Assembly: GCA_012976225.1 (NCBI GenBank) | Contig: JAAVVG010000005.1 | Coordinates: forward strand, 806,001-870,000 | Direction: 5' to 3' | Source of the DNA: Golubevia sp. BC0850 | Taxonomy: Eukaryota; Basidiomycota; Exobasidiomycetes; Golubeviales; Golubeviaceae | DNA length: 64,000 nt | In this document: positions 1 to 11,865 of the stretch, one piece after another | How the letters are laid out: every line of letters starts with the position of its first letter | Position numbering within the stretch: position 1 is the first letter of the stretch | Program-made: the position numbers and the translations under genes | The notes under the pieces: generated by a model | What the model was told of the DNA's origin: nothing | What the model saw: the letters and a program-made list of their open reading frames with translations, nothing else | Database searches by the model: none

Positions 1-3000
1 TGCATTCGATTCCCAAGCTGGTGAGACGTTGATGAAGTTCCGGGTCCATGGTAGCTAGAAGGTTGTCGAAGACGACTCCATCCACATGAAGCTGCTTGAG
101 CTCGTTAGCGTAGTAACCTTCCATATGAGGTTCACGTAGCAGAGCACAAAGAAGCCAAAAGGCATCTTCAGCTGGCATATGAATGAGAAGAATTCCGACC
201 AACATTCCCATTCCTTGAGTGTACCCGATGATCGGATTGTAATGGACGTAAGCTTTGAGAATGGCTTCCAGATCGGCTCTACCAGTACTGTCCTCTCCTC
301 TGAAGAGCTTGTGTTCAGGGAAGCATCGATCGAGATCCTTCTCGATGGCCTCGTAGTAGACCTCTCTTCCTTTTCGACCTTTGGCTTCTTGGCTGGTCTT
401 GACAAGCTTCTCGAATAGACCTGGTCTACGACGAACGTAGGAATTAGCGAGGAAAAGCCAGACTCGTCCTCGGAAGGCACTGTTGGAAGAGGAGGGAGAA
501 CAAGAAGTCAACTTCGAGGTTGGCGGAGAGTCGGTCGTCTCACTCCAAACCAAGATACTAACGCTGGTACGCCAGTCTGAATCATCTTCTTCACTTTCCT
601 ACTCTTTCTCACCGCCGCCAAATCGTTCTCTGAAAGCACCTGACTCCACTTCTCTCTAGCTTCAGGATCTTCTGGCTGGGGAGGGAAGGTAGGTCCAGAT
701 CCGATGACGAATCCTAAAGAATCGAAAGCCACTGGCTCTTCAGGCTTGGCAGGTCTTGGAGCTCCGTTCATCTGCATAGGCATTCCTGATTGAGAAGGAA
801 CTCCACCAGTCGAATTTGGAGTTCCAGGTCCAGGAGGACCTCTGAAACCAGGATTGGGCATGCGAATCTGGTTGGGAGGTCGAGCTCCTCCATCGAAGGG
901 AGATCCTCCTCGATTCTGTGTATCTCCTGGACTTGATCTGGCACTCGGACTCAGTCTTCCACTGTCTGAGACATTGGTGAGAGGACTTGGACTTCTGCTT
1001 GGATAGGCAACGCTCAATCCACTCATTCCTCCATGAAGACCCGGTTGAGGGTTCGAAGGATTCTTCTTGAGTTCTTTTGAACCTGTCCTCTCTCTTTCAG
1101 ACGATCTATCAGAGGAGGATCTCATAGGCCCTCCGGAAGCCCCAGAAGATCTCATTCCAGCGACAGCGTTAGGTCCGAAAGGGGAACGAGGGGATGGAAG
1201 CTGATTCGTTTGGCGCTGAAGAGAGTTTCCATTTGCTAGATCTAGATTCACGTTTGATACGGATTGAGAACGTCTCCTCATAGAGTTTGACATTCCACGA
1301 ACTTGCATTCCAGGTCTAGGACCAGGTCCACTCGAAGGGCCGAAGCCGGGACTGGAACTCATCGATTGTTGATTGACTTGACCTGGGATGAAGCTAGGCG
1401 GTCCCATCTGACCTTGACCGATGGCAGGAGAAGTTGGAGCAGAACTGTTGTTGCTCATTCCTCTCTGAGGAGGTCCATTGGGAGGTCCAGGTCTGCGCTG
1501 CTGGCCAGGAGCTCCATTCGACGGAGGTCCAGCGTTTGCAGCAGAGGGGCGTCTACGAGGATCGAAGTTTCCCGGTCCACGCTGCTGCTGTCCTTCTGGT
1601 AACGCTGGAATTCCTCCAGATCCAGGAGCAGGAGCAGCTTCGACCTTCTTGCGAAGACTGGAGGCCAGGTTCAGGCCAGGAGAGGCGGCTCGAGGATCCG
1701 GTGCTGCGCTTGGACGACGACCTGAAGGAGAGCGTAGATTGGTTGGAATGTTCTGTCTCTGCTGAGACGAAGAAGATCCAGATCCGTTGGCATTTCCTCT
1801 AGACTGCTCTCTTTCTCTGGGAGTCCTAGGCTCCGGAGTGGAACCTGCACTTCCAGGACTGGTACCTCTCATCTGAGTGTCGACCTTGAGATTCGGTAAA
1901 GATTCCATTGATTTTCCAGAAGGGAGATTTCCTCTAGGTGAGACTTCTGGTCCTTTGAATAGAGCGAAGTTTGGAAAGGCGACCGAGTCACGTCCATAGA
2001 CGTCGTAGATCGAGAAGGTGTAATCGCCCCTTCCTCCTCCTCTGGCTTGATCATCATCTGCATCGCTATCCGAAGTCATCGAGGTGGTTCTAGAAGATTC
2101 TCCCGAGGCTGGAGATCCATTTTCTCCATTCCGCCTTCCAGTGGGTTGAGGTCTACGAGCGGTAGGAGTTCTAGCTGTTGAGGAAGGTAGGTCGTTCTGG
2201 GTGATTGGAGATTCAGCGGAAGAGATGGGGGACGGAGGTAGATGAGAAGCGTTGAGGCCAGCTGGTCCTAGAGCTCCATGTCCAGTAGAGCTGCTTGCGT
2301 TTCCCATCATATGAGAAGGTTCGGAACGAGCTCCACGAGATTCTTCCGATTCGTCGTCGCTTGCGATAGTTGGACGAGCCCAAGGAAGCAGCGTCTCTGA
2401 GTCATCCGAATCAGAGTCGTGAGGTCTATTCCTAGTATGAGTTTCGTCCGATAGAGGGGGTGTAGATACGCCAAGACGCCGCCTGGACGCTTCAGCGACG
2501 GCAGCGTTGCTGGGAGGCAGAAAGTAGAGAAGAGAGATTGGATTAGCCAAGTTCGAATCAGAGAGGGAATGTTCTCCTCCTCCAATGTAACAGCACAAAG
2601 AATGATTTACGAGCTTCAACGTGCGTTTCGTTACAGGGAGAAGTAGTTGAATTCAAATCTGGCCATCCAACTTTCTTCCCCTTCTCGCTATCTCTGACTC
2701 CCAACACCTTTGCCCTCTCTCAGCCTTTTATCGACCACCTTCCACCTCGACTCACCTTCTAGAGCTTCCCTGACCATTCTTCTGAGGACTTCCAGAACTA
2801 GCAGCAGACTGACTGTACCCTCCTCTCGTAGTTCCAGCATTAGAATTCCCTCTGCTATAGTTGCTAGTACCATTACTATTCGATCTATTCCTATTCCCAT
2901 GACCGATCTCACTGTCCTCCTCTCCATCCGAGTTGACACTTGTGACTGGAATTCCAGGTGGAACTTGACTTGCATGTAGACTAGCAGCTTCTTGTTTAGA

Positions 3001-3535
3001 CATTGGTTGTTTACTAGATTCCTTAATTGAACCCGTTCCACTTCTTCTCATCAAGACTGGCTTTTTGAGTTTTCCATGGAACTCAACATGTCCACCTTTG
3101 AATCTACCTACTACACCTTCGCAGTATCCCTGAAGGGGAGGGGAGGAGAGGAAGGTGAAAGAGAAAGGGAACGGAGGAGGAAGAGAGGGGAGGGGGCAAA
3201 CGGAAGTTTAGAACTAATATAAGAGAATATCTTGTCATAAAGAGAACAAGCATCCAGGATTGAATCTAGAGACAACATTCTCATCAACTACTAACCAAGA
3301 ACCAGCTCTCTGAATCGACGAAGTTGCTCCTCCTCTTTGAACCTGTCATGCTACTGGGTCTGGCTGCTTCTGCACCTTCCTCGTCCAACCTCCTTAGAAC
3401 TATGATCTTTTCTCCAGTCATGAACATTAAATCTTCAGGTTCAGTTGCAGGATTGTCAATTCTTGCGGTACAAGAACCGATTCCACCCTTTTGAAGAGCG
3501 AATCGAGTCCAAGCGTTAAGAGTATGAGCATCCAT
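1..3535 (-). CDS. SH3-TBC domain Rab GTPase-activating protein (3' end beyond window)
   Basis: Putative GTPase-activating protein for a Rab GTPase in membrane traffic. Exons on the minus strand: 3535-3296, 3129-2756, 2509-563, 479-1; the stop codon lies off the left edge. About 1013 residues are visible. Residues about 15-105 form an SH3 domain split by the first intron (EDLMFMTGEKIIVL, then WFLGYCEGVVGRFKGGHVEF). Residues about 125-800 are Ser/Pro/Gly/Asn-rich and probably disordered. From about residue 853 the TBC domain begins (FRGRVWLFLANSY) and shows both catalytic fingers: the Arg finger in IEKDLDRCFP and the Gln finger in YTQGMGML. All junctions are GT-AG and phases agree. The start is the ATG at 3535, which immediately precedes the SH3 domain. 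The family assignment is firm; the Rab substrate cannot be read from sequence. Confidence 0.9.
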
Positions 3536-4237
3536 TGTTGGAGGAGAGAGAGAAGAGAGGAGGGGAGAGAGGAAAGTTGATGCTACCAATTCTTGAAGAT
3601 GATTGATTGAACGAGAATTGAATGGATTGAGTTAAAGAAAGATGAATCTTATAGGAGGTGTTGATGTTAAGTTGATCGAGTTGAAGAGGTCGGTCCTACT
3701 TGTGTGTCCCGTCGCTTTGATCTCTTCTTCTTCTGAGAATAGAACTATCGACTGACTTGAAGTTGAGGTCGACTTGGTAAACTTGAGAAACGTTGAATTA
3801 ACTGGGTACTTCTCAAATCAAAAGGAAAGCAAGTGCAGATGAGATAAGAGAGAAACTTTCAAGTCGTCCAACTGAGATCGACGGTTTTGGCAGATCGAGC
3901 TAAGGGAAAGGCGCGAGTTGACCTGTTCTCAAATGATAGCCCGCCCCCATCGTCATTCAAGATGTTTTCCCTTGTTTGTTCTCTTCTGTCATCTGTGGTT
4001 CACAAGAAAAACACACCTCACATAATCAGAATGCGCTGGGTTGTAGGAGAGATTGAGAATTGTCTTATTAAGAAGGATGGTGTGGTAGCGACAAAGAGGT
4101 AATGAGAATGGTATTTACAAAACAAGTCAATGTTTGTGTAAGTATGTTGAACGGAACCAAGAAAATCTAGTGGTGGGCAGAGATTGCAATGAGAGTGTGT
4201 GTTTTGAAGCGTTGGAACTGAAGAAGCTGTCTGAAGT
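3536..4237. other. Intergenic: upstream region of SH3-TBC gene and 3' flank of hydrolase copy 1
   Basis: About 700 bases between two minus-strand genes. It must hold the promoter and leader of the SH3-TBC gene (right-hand part of the leader next to 3535) and the 3' UTR of the hydrolase gene ending at 4238. A short open frame near 3887-4102 on the plus strand has no ATG at its start and no recognisable domain. I see no TATA box, RNA gene or repeat. Confidence 0.6.
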
Positions 4238-6192
4238 CTATAAGAGAAAGCAGAAGCTAAAAGCGACCGAAGTAAGAGACAAGAACCCGAAAGACATTTG
4301 AAGCCTAGGAGCTGAAGATGGCGAGTTGACGTTGTTGCTAGTTGTGTTGGAAGGAGTAGTTGGACTGGAAGTTGGCTTGTCAGAAGGGTCGTCTAAATCG
4401 CTTGTCAAACTGGCGATAGGAGTATTAAGTAGGTAATCAAAGTTGTTAGGTCTCCAACCAGGTTGAATCTTATTCTTGTCAGCTTCGAATAGAGCAGATC
4501 TTCCTAAAGAAGAGCCGAAGACTTCTGCTGCGTCATGACCGACGTTCTCGACGATCACTAAGTTATGGTTGGTCCAATTACCAGATAGATGAGACCCTAG
4601 AGAGAAAGAAGATAGAATGGGGATAAGGTCAGAAGACTTGCGACACGTTATTTCTGCTTCGAAGTCAAACTCACAATTGGGTAAGAGATCAAAAACTCCT
4701 GGCCAGTCGGTAAGATCGAAACCAGTTCCAGCTAAGGTTTGAACGTAAGCCCAATAACTGAGACTACGATCTCTTCTTGCTACTCCTCCTTGAATCTGAG
4801 CCATACAGTATTGATCGCCGTTCTCTGAGGTATCATCGTTGGCGACCAAAGCTACGAGATCACGCTTGACGTATTCTTCAAAGTACTCCTGAGGAGAACG
4901 GATTCCACTGAGAGTCCCAGTGAAGTTTTGAAAGCCGTATCTGTGAGACGAGAAGACGAGACAATGAAGAAAGCAGATAAGCTCTCGATTCAGAGATGGC
5001 CCAAGCCTTTTTGGATCTTCACTCACCTCCAAGTGTTGTAGTCTGGACAGTTATCCTTGGTATGACCAGTCCCGCTGGGTCGATCTTCAGTGAAGTAAAC
5101 AGCTGAAGAAGGATCTCCAGTGATGTACCGAATGTGAAGATGAGGGCTAGGAGCATCTTCTCCAACCACGGCGTATCTTTGCATCAGTTGACCTCCTCCT
5201 CCGTGACCGACCAGAGTGAGATTTTTCAACGACGAGTAGTGAGTCTGATTGGAAAATTCCTGAATGATGGCATCCAGAGCGTCGAAGGCAGAAGACTTGG
5301 TCCCTTCGGGCTGTAAGAGAGAGAATGGGTAGGATGGCAGGGTCAGCCAAAACGAGAAAGAAGACCACCAAAGCTCTTCGACACTCACGTGAGTAGCGAC
5401 ATCTCCAGCCTGCCAGGCATTCACATCACCCCAGGCTAGTTCCGAATCTGAGTATTGACCGGAATTGAGGATAGTGGAGAAGAATTGAGGGGCTACGACG
5501 AGAGAGTTGGAGGAGGCGCCTTGGACTCCGTCTTGGACTGCTGAGGCTAGAGCATCCGACATGATTTGATAGTAGTGATCCCCATCACGAAGCTTTCCCT
5601 GATCGATCGGAAATGCAAAGGAGGAGAGTGTGAGGTTGACTTGGATTTTCCAGGGAGGCCGCGGGAGAGAAACCTTTTGACTTACGTGAATCATGACAAA
5701 AGCCTGCTCGGCCTGTGGATCATATACGAATCCGATCGAAAAGAAGAAAAGAAACACGAAGGGAGAGAGGAAGGTCGGTTAATTTCTAAATCGGTCAGTT
5801 GTCAACAAAAGAGCTCACAACACAGCACGGCAGGGTTTCTCTTGAGTCTGGCTATCGGTGGGTAATCGAGTTTCCCCCATACTCACATCAGCATCTTCGA
5901 TGCCTCGCGACCAGTACAGCATGACTTCATCTCCATTATCTCCAACAGCCAGATCTTTCATGAAGGCTCCATCTGGAGAGACCAGTTTGTTGTGATTCTC
6001 TCCTTCGTTGTTAGGCTCGGCAGCCAATTGAGACATGACAGTAGAGGCGTCTCTCATTCTCAACCGTCTGTTTGAGTGATTGACATTGGAATTGAAGTCT
6101 CTTTCGATTGGTGAAGCTGGATGTGAATGAGCTAGAGAGGTGCTGAAGAGAATTGAGGATAGAAGGAGACGTGAAGATTTGAGGACCCTCAT
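4238..6192 (-). CDS. Secreted GPI-anchored alpha/beta-hydrolase-fold protein, copy 1
   Basis: Six exons: 6192-5887, 5712-5686 (27-nt microexon), 5598-5389, 5310-5027, 4940-4675, 4596-4238; 483 residues. The N-terminus has a basic then hydrophobic signal peptide (RVLKSSRLLLSSILFSTSLA). The C-terminus has a Ser/Thr/Asn/Pro-rich stalk followed by a hydrophobic tail (FGFLSLTSVAFSFCFLL), the usual fungal GPI-attachment layout, so the product should sit on the outer membrane leaflet or wall. Core blocks are VMIHGKLRDGDHYY, ELAWGDVNAWQAGD, LVGHGGGGQLMQRYA and ENVGHDAAEVFGS. The third block sits where a hydrolase nucleophile elbow G-H-S-x-G is expected, but residue 218 is Gly, so catalysis by Ser is doubtful; the C-terminal His is present. 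Substrate is unknown. A paralogue lies immediately upstream in the same direction. Confidence 0.85.
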
Positions 6193-7014
6193 TGTTTGAA
6201 GCTGTGAGACTACAAGGATTGGATTGAATTAGCTGTTGTCAGTTGCAGATTTTAGTTGAATGAAATAAGCTTAAAGAATGTTGTATATGAATAGAAAGGT
6301 TGTCAAAAGGAAAGGATGTGGAAAGAAAGAGTTGGGAAACTTTGGAGGAAGGATTTGAAAGCCAAGCAAATGATGATGAAGCTATGAAGTCGCGTATTCG
6401 CTGCCGGATCAGGTCCTTCCCCCTATAAGATGGTAGATCTCGAAGCCCTGCGTAAACCTCCCTTCGATCCATTTTCAGTTGCTCTTCTCTTTGGAATAAG
6501 AGAAAGAATTGAATTCGTTGAGGAAGATTGAAAAGAAGCGAAAGGCAGATATATTGAGGTAGGAGGGATTTCCATTCTGGCTCTGAATTCGCCACCTTCA
6601 TCTCTTTCGAATTCTCATCCCGCTGCTGGCCAGCTTCTTCGACTTGAAGTTCTTGCTGCAAAAATCAAAAAAGTAGAATGGAGTGGGATGGTAGAAAGGA
6701 AAGAAGAAATGAAATGAACTCCGACTTATTGTTGCCCTTTTAATCTCCTCTAGTAGACCACGCTGCAGTGATTAGACGCTGGTCTCCGTGACCGAAGAAA
6801 TCAGAAACCCTCTGCGTTCTACATCTTTCTCTTCTCTCGATAGAATCTTTGAACTTTTGAGCAGGACAGAAAAGATGATGGAGAGTTCGTCAGATTAAGC
6901 AGATTGATGGTACAGAAAGAAAGGGGTGAGATGAGAATTAACAAAGAAAAGTTGAACAGTGGAACTAAAGATGAGAAAGAAAATAAGATCCAGTATGAGG
7001 AAACAGCACATATT
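6193..7014. other. Intergenic between the two hydrolase paralogues
   Basis: About 820 bases holding the promoter and leader of copy 1 and the 3' UTR of copy 2. I looked for a third, decayed hydrolase copy and saw no trace of its conserved blocks. An open frame on the minus strand around 6239-6661 has no recognisable domain and is probably fortuitous. No TATA box adjacent to the start at 6192. Confidence 0.6.
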
Positions 7015-8900
7015 TTAGAAAAGAAGAGTAAGACCTAAGAGAGAAGCAATGACAAGTGACGACGAGATGGCGAGACCGTGTAGGTGAGAGGTCCCACTGG
7101 TTTTGTTTTGAGAAGTGAGATCCCCTCCCTTTCCGGAACCAGATTCTTCACCATCATCGACAGGAGAATTTTCTTGTTGAGGAGGATTGTAAGGAACGAT
7201 ACTGTTGCGCGAATCGTTATACCCGTAAGGCCTCCATCCTCGATTGTCGTCGAGAGATGTGAACGAGTCGAAAAGAGCAGCTTGTCCTTCACTTGATCCG
7301 AAGACGGCGTTAGGATCATGATCTGCGTATTCAACTACTATGAGCTTGTGATTCAACTGGTTGTGAGAGATGTTGGACCAGTCCGGTAGATGGTTAGGAA
7401 GATCCCCAGGGAAAACGACGGCGTCGTTTCCGTAAAGAGGAGCTGAAAGATTGGTCAAGATTTTCCAGTAGAGAAGGTTTCGATCTCTTCGGAATTGACC
7501 TCCCTGATTGCAACACAAGAAGGAAAGAATAGCAAGAAGAAAACAAGATCAACTTAAAGTTCTCTGCACGACTCAGAATACAAAATCCAGCACTCACCTG
7601 AGCTTGAGCTTCGCAGGACTGATCACCATCGTCGCTCGTATCCTGATATCCGACCATGAAGACCACCTGTCTCTTGATGTACTGGGCAAAGTAGTTCTGG
7701 GGAGTCTTGAGACCTTGTGCTGTTCCGTTGAACTGATCAAATCCGTACCTCCAAACATTTGCGTTAGGACAATTCGAGAGATCTAGTCCTTCCACGTTCG
7801 GTCGATCAGAGGTCCAATAGATGGTGGTCGAGGGATCTCCGATGACGTAACGAACATTCAGATCTTGACGAGGAGATTCTTGTCCCACCACAGCGTATCT
7901 TTGCATCAGTTGTCCTCCGCCGCCTGAGAAGAGAAGAAAAAGAGATAGAACAGTTCAGCGAAAGACGAAGGAGATCATTCGACCGGCTACTCCCCTCTAC
8001 TCACCATGACCAACAAAAGTTAGATTTGTCAAATTGGGGTAGGTGGTCTGATTCGCGAAAGCTTCCATGACGGCATCTAGGGCGTCGAAAGCGGTTGACG
8101 TTGTTCCTTGAGGATGAGTTGCCACATCTCCAGCCTGCCAGGCATTGACATCGCCCCAAGCAAGCTCAGAGTCCGTATACTGACCCAAGTTGTACTTCTC
8201 GGAAAAGAACTCGGGAGCAGCCAGAATAGTAGAAGCCTCGTCAGCTCCTGGGTAGTTTGAAGCCACGGCATTTGAAAGAGCGTTCTGAGCGATCCAGTAG
8301 TAGTTTCCTCCATCTCGATTCTTGCCCTAGAAAATCGTCGAGAAGAAAGAAAATCAAGGGGTTGAAAGGGAAAAGAGAAGAAAGAAATGTGAGTTTTGGG
8401 CACAGCGTTGAGAAGTCGGAAGGACGTCGAGATGAGTTTGATGGTCAACTCACGTGAATCATGACAATAGCTTGCTTTATCTGTTGATACGTACGAGCAG
8501 CAAGTCGAAAGAGTAAATGTCAGAGCAACTCAGAAGAATGAAACCTGAATTGAAATATGGCTTACCTTACTGTTATCCTGAACGTCGGTAATGTAGCTGA
8601 GCATCTGATCCCCATTACTTCCCACCTTGAAATCAGTCAGTTTGGCTCCATATGGAAGTGTCCAATCAAGCGGGTCGTGAGCTTCACCTTCATTGGTAAA
8701 ATCTGTGAGAGAGGGTCGAAGAAGATGTGAGAAAGGCCGCCCTCTCCGCCCCAAAGATTGACTTTCAAAGACCCACCTCCTTCTTGCTCTGTTGAAATGT
8801 CTCTCTCTGATAGAATAGCACGAGTTGCTACAAAGGAAGATGCTAAGAGGATTGAGAGAGTGGCTCGCGAAAAGAGTGAGTGACTTGAAAGGGAGAGCAT
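7015..8900 (-). CDS. Secreted GPI-anchored alpha/beta-hydrolase-fold protein, copy 2
   Basis: Six exons: 8900-8777, 8702-8566, 8480-8454 (27-nt microexon), 8326-8005, 7923-7598, 7503-7015; 474 residues. Same plan as its downstream paralogue: hydrophobic signal peptide, blocks VMIHGKNRDGGNYYW, ELAWGDVNAWQAGD, FVGHGGGGQLMQRYAVVG, EYADHDPNAVFGSS, then a Gly/Ser/Asp-rich stalk and hydrophobic tail (LAISSSLVIASLLGLTLLF) typical of GPI signals. The residue at the nucleophile position (204) is again Gly. The microexon is shared with copy 1 but the other three introns are in different places. A TATA-like element stands only about 20 bases from the start codon. A secreted, surface-bound role is likely; the biochemical activity is unknown. 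Confidence 0.85.
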
Positions 8901-9343
8901 TGCCTCGAGACGGCGCGCTTATATATTTGCTCGAGATTGCTTTGTTCGCTCTTGAGGATTGGTTCTATATTGAAGTAGAGACTGTGATTTTAAATGAAAT
9001 TTAAAGAAAGCGAAGTAGTATGATAGTTGTCAAGAGAAGGAAAAGTTTGTTTGCAAGAGACAAACCCCTAATCAAAATTTAGAGTGCTTTCGCTGCCGCG
9101 GGGATCGGGACTCAAAATTGTAATGTCAAGATTTGACATCTTTGACTTTCACTCATTCATTCCTTGTTCAACCTCTGTTCGACCTCAGTTCAAAACACAT
9201 TGATACATCTTCAAAAGATCGAAGGTATGAGAGTGACGTGATGAGAGTGGGTGGCGACAAGAAAAGGTGCGTACATGTGTGTATCGAAAAAGTCCGGGTT
9301 CAAACGTTCAGTTCTATGCGCCACTGCCCAAACGGATCCAAGA
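8901..9343. other. Intergenic: hydrolase copy 2 promoter and P450 3' flank
   Basis: About 440 bases. The part next to 8900 holds a TATA-like element (listed separately) flanked by two CTCGAGA words at 8904-8910 and 8930-8936. The rest is the 3' flank of the P450 gene. Nothing else recognised. Confidence 0.55.
8918..8928 (-). promoter_or_regulatory. TATA-like element of hydrolase copy 2
   Basis: On the minus strand the sequence reads AAATATATAAG, ending about 18 bases before the ATG at 8900. If it acts as a TATA box the transcript would have almost no leader, so either the leader is extremely short or translation starts further in. Two CTCGAGA words flank it within 20 bases. Confidence 0.4.
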
Positions 9344-11662
9344 TCAGACTTTCGAAACTCTGACTGGGATCTGCATTCCTAGGTGCTCTTGCCCGATGAT
9401 CCTTCCCTTAAGGACAACACTTTGCTTTGGTTCAATTTCCCAACCTGGGACCGATTCGAATTTGAGGTTCAAGATCAAAGAGCACAGGATGGCTTTGAAC
9501 CTATCAGGAAAGAATGAAAGAATAGAAAGCATCGTAAGAAATTCCAGTTTGACCATGCCACTCATGGCTGAGTCCCTGTTGTTGCCACTCTCTTCCTGCG
9601 TTTGTCTCTACGTTTCTGCGAATCTCAAAAGGAGTACTCACTCAGCAATAGCGAATCTATTCCCAATACAACCTCTAGGACCTTCAATGAAAGTCAAGAT
9701 TCCATTGGGGAATCCATTCTTCTTGACTCTTTCGTCTAAGTCATTCCATCTGTCTGGATTGAATTCCTCGGCATCTTCTCCCCAGATATGAGAGCTGGTA
9801 TTCAGAATCGAGATCGGAACAATAACCTCCTGGCCTTTCTTGACGAGGACTTGATTGAAAGTTGATTTTCCATCTCGAGTCTTGTATCCCTTGGAGAGAG
9901 GAATGACGGTGTCCTTTTCTGCACAGCGAATGGTTCCAGTCACTGGCGAGAGGAATCGCATCATCTCCTTGGAAACATTGTCTAGATATTTGAGAGTGAT
10001 TGTGTTGTTCAATTCATCGAAAATTAATTCGTCTCTACCTGCGAAGATCTCTTCGAGTTCGGCTCTGAGCTTTTCCTGAACGTCGATGTGTTGAGCCAGA
10101 GTCCAGATGGTCCAGCCTAAGAGAGTGGAGGTCGTTTCGTAGCTAAAAAAAGGTAGGCAGATTTCTCTTTAATAAGTCAGTCGTCTCTCCATTAGAAAGA
10201 TAGCTTCGACTGTTCCACTCACCCAGCGAACAAGATTGTCATGGAATTGTTGATTAGCTCGCTATCTGACAATTTCTCACTTGCAGGAATGTCACTAGCC
10301 AAATTAGATTTCATGAGAATGTAAAGTAAATCTTTCCCTGAAGCATTGGAGCTTGACTCTTCTATTTCAGCTTTGGTCATAGAAGGCTTCTTTCCTTCAG
10401 AATCGACTTCATCCAGATTAAGCTCCTTTCTAATTTGATCTCTCTTTTCATCAATGATCTTCTGTGAAATTCTTTGGACGTGAGTGAAAGTTTCATTCAA
10501 CTTCTTCCTTCTTTCGGTTGGGATGTGGCGAATTAAGGAGAAACCGGGATAAGGAAGAGACTGTAAACCTAGTTGGATTTGAGCTTTGACTCCAGATTGA
10601 AAGACTGCATTTAGCATTGAAGTGAAAGCTCCTGTGATCGTATCGGCTTCGTTGTTATCTTTGGAAGTGATTGATGAGAAATCTGTAGCGAAGGCAGCTT
10701 CTCCAATGACATCTAGAGTGGTGCGTGAGAGGTACCAAGAAACATCCATGACTAAAGACCAAAACAAAAGTGGGAAAGAGGAGAAGAGAAAGCAGGAAAA
10801 CAGAAGAAAGAATTTGAAAGTCAGAAACGAATGCTCTGTAACCTCTCTCCTCTCTTCCTCAAGGCTCACCTGGCTTTCCCTTCTCAGATATCTCAGAGCT
10901 CAGACTCGATTGTCCTGGAATGAAAGGTTTTGAAGAAGGACCTTGCGCGCCTTCGACCAAGCCTAAAAGATGCTTTGCTAAGATATTTCCGTGTTTGAAG
11001 AAGATCGGCTGAAGATCACGAATGGCAGAGACGGAGAACGCAGGTTGAAGTAGCTTCCTTTGGCGTTTGTGTATGTCACCTGTTCAAAAAGAAGAAAAAG
11101 AGAGAAGCGAAGGGGAAGGACGTCAATTCATTCAAGGACAGTGGAACGTTCTCTCTCTCTTCTCTGCGTCTCCTAGCGACACGCTTTCTACTTTCTGAAA
11201 AGGATTCTCACCTTCTGCAGTCAAAACACCATCTCCAAGCAATTCGCTCAAGAAATTGCGCGTCCCTTGAGGCTTTGGGAAGCCATAAGATTGCGCTGAT
11301 CCAAGTACGAAATTCATGGCCACTGGATCTGCTAACAACAACCTAGGGGTGTAGAACATTCCTCTGTAAACATAGACTGGAGAATCTAATTCTTTCATCC
11401 ACTTAAGATGTGCTTTGGTTGGCCTTGCTCGTCTGATTTCTGGCATGTCACCAAAGAATAGGAACCATTTTGAAGTGTGCTTGATGTTCGGGATGTGATT
11501 GTAGATGTCTAAACCAGTCTTTACCCAAATAACCCTCTTCAAAGCACCTAATAGAAGGAAAGAGGCTACTAGAAATAGGATGACGAAGGGAATTGAGATG
11601 AGCTTGAGGGAAGTTGAAAGGATGAAACTTAGGGAGTCTCCCATGCTTGTTGACGACGCCAT
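9344..11662 (-). CDS. Cytochrome P450 monooxygenase, membrane-anchored
   Basis: Five exons: 11662-11212, 11079-10870, 10751-10223, 10142-9642, 9500-9344; 615 residues, long for a P450 (usual fungal size about 500-550). An N-terminal hydrophobic anchor (LISIPFVILFLVASFLLLGA) predicts an ER-membrane enzyme. P450 signatures in order: helix C region DIHKRQRKLLQPAFS, helix I AGYETTS (split by an intron), ExxR in KEMMRF, and the heme loop FIEGPRGCIGNRFA with thiolate ligand Cys555. It therefore has all residues needed to bind heme and activate oxygen. The style resembles the CYP4-like clan often seen in basidiomycetes, but I cannot assign a family or substrate. It is divergent from COQ7 with 203 bp between start codons; no pathway partner is nearby, so it does not look like part of a metabolite cluster. 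Confidence 0.93.
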
Positions 11663-11865
11663 TTCGTATGTATCGGTGATTGTTCTTTTTCCGAAATCCA
11701 GAACAAGAGGGAATGTTTAGAAAGGAAAGAAACCTTTTAAACGTTTGACTATTTCTTATACGGGGGCGAGCTCGCTCTGTGCAGAATAACCACTTTCCGT
11801 TCCCACCTCCGTTCCTTTCCACATCATCGCATCAACCTCTCAACCTTCATCAATTCGCTATCTGA

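Noticed and set aside
3887-4102. Small plus-strand open frame between two minus-strand genes
   Set aside because: It does not begin with ATG, has no domain, and sits within promoter/3' flank DNA.
6239-6661. 140-codon minus-strand frame upstream of hydrolase copy 1
   Set aside because: No similarity to the hydrolases or any family, ordinary composition of untranslated DNA, no splice links.
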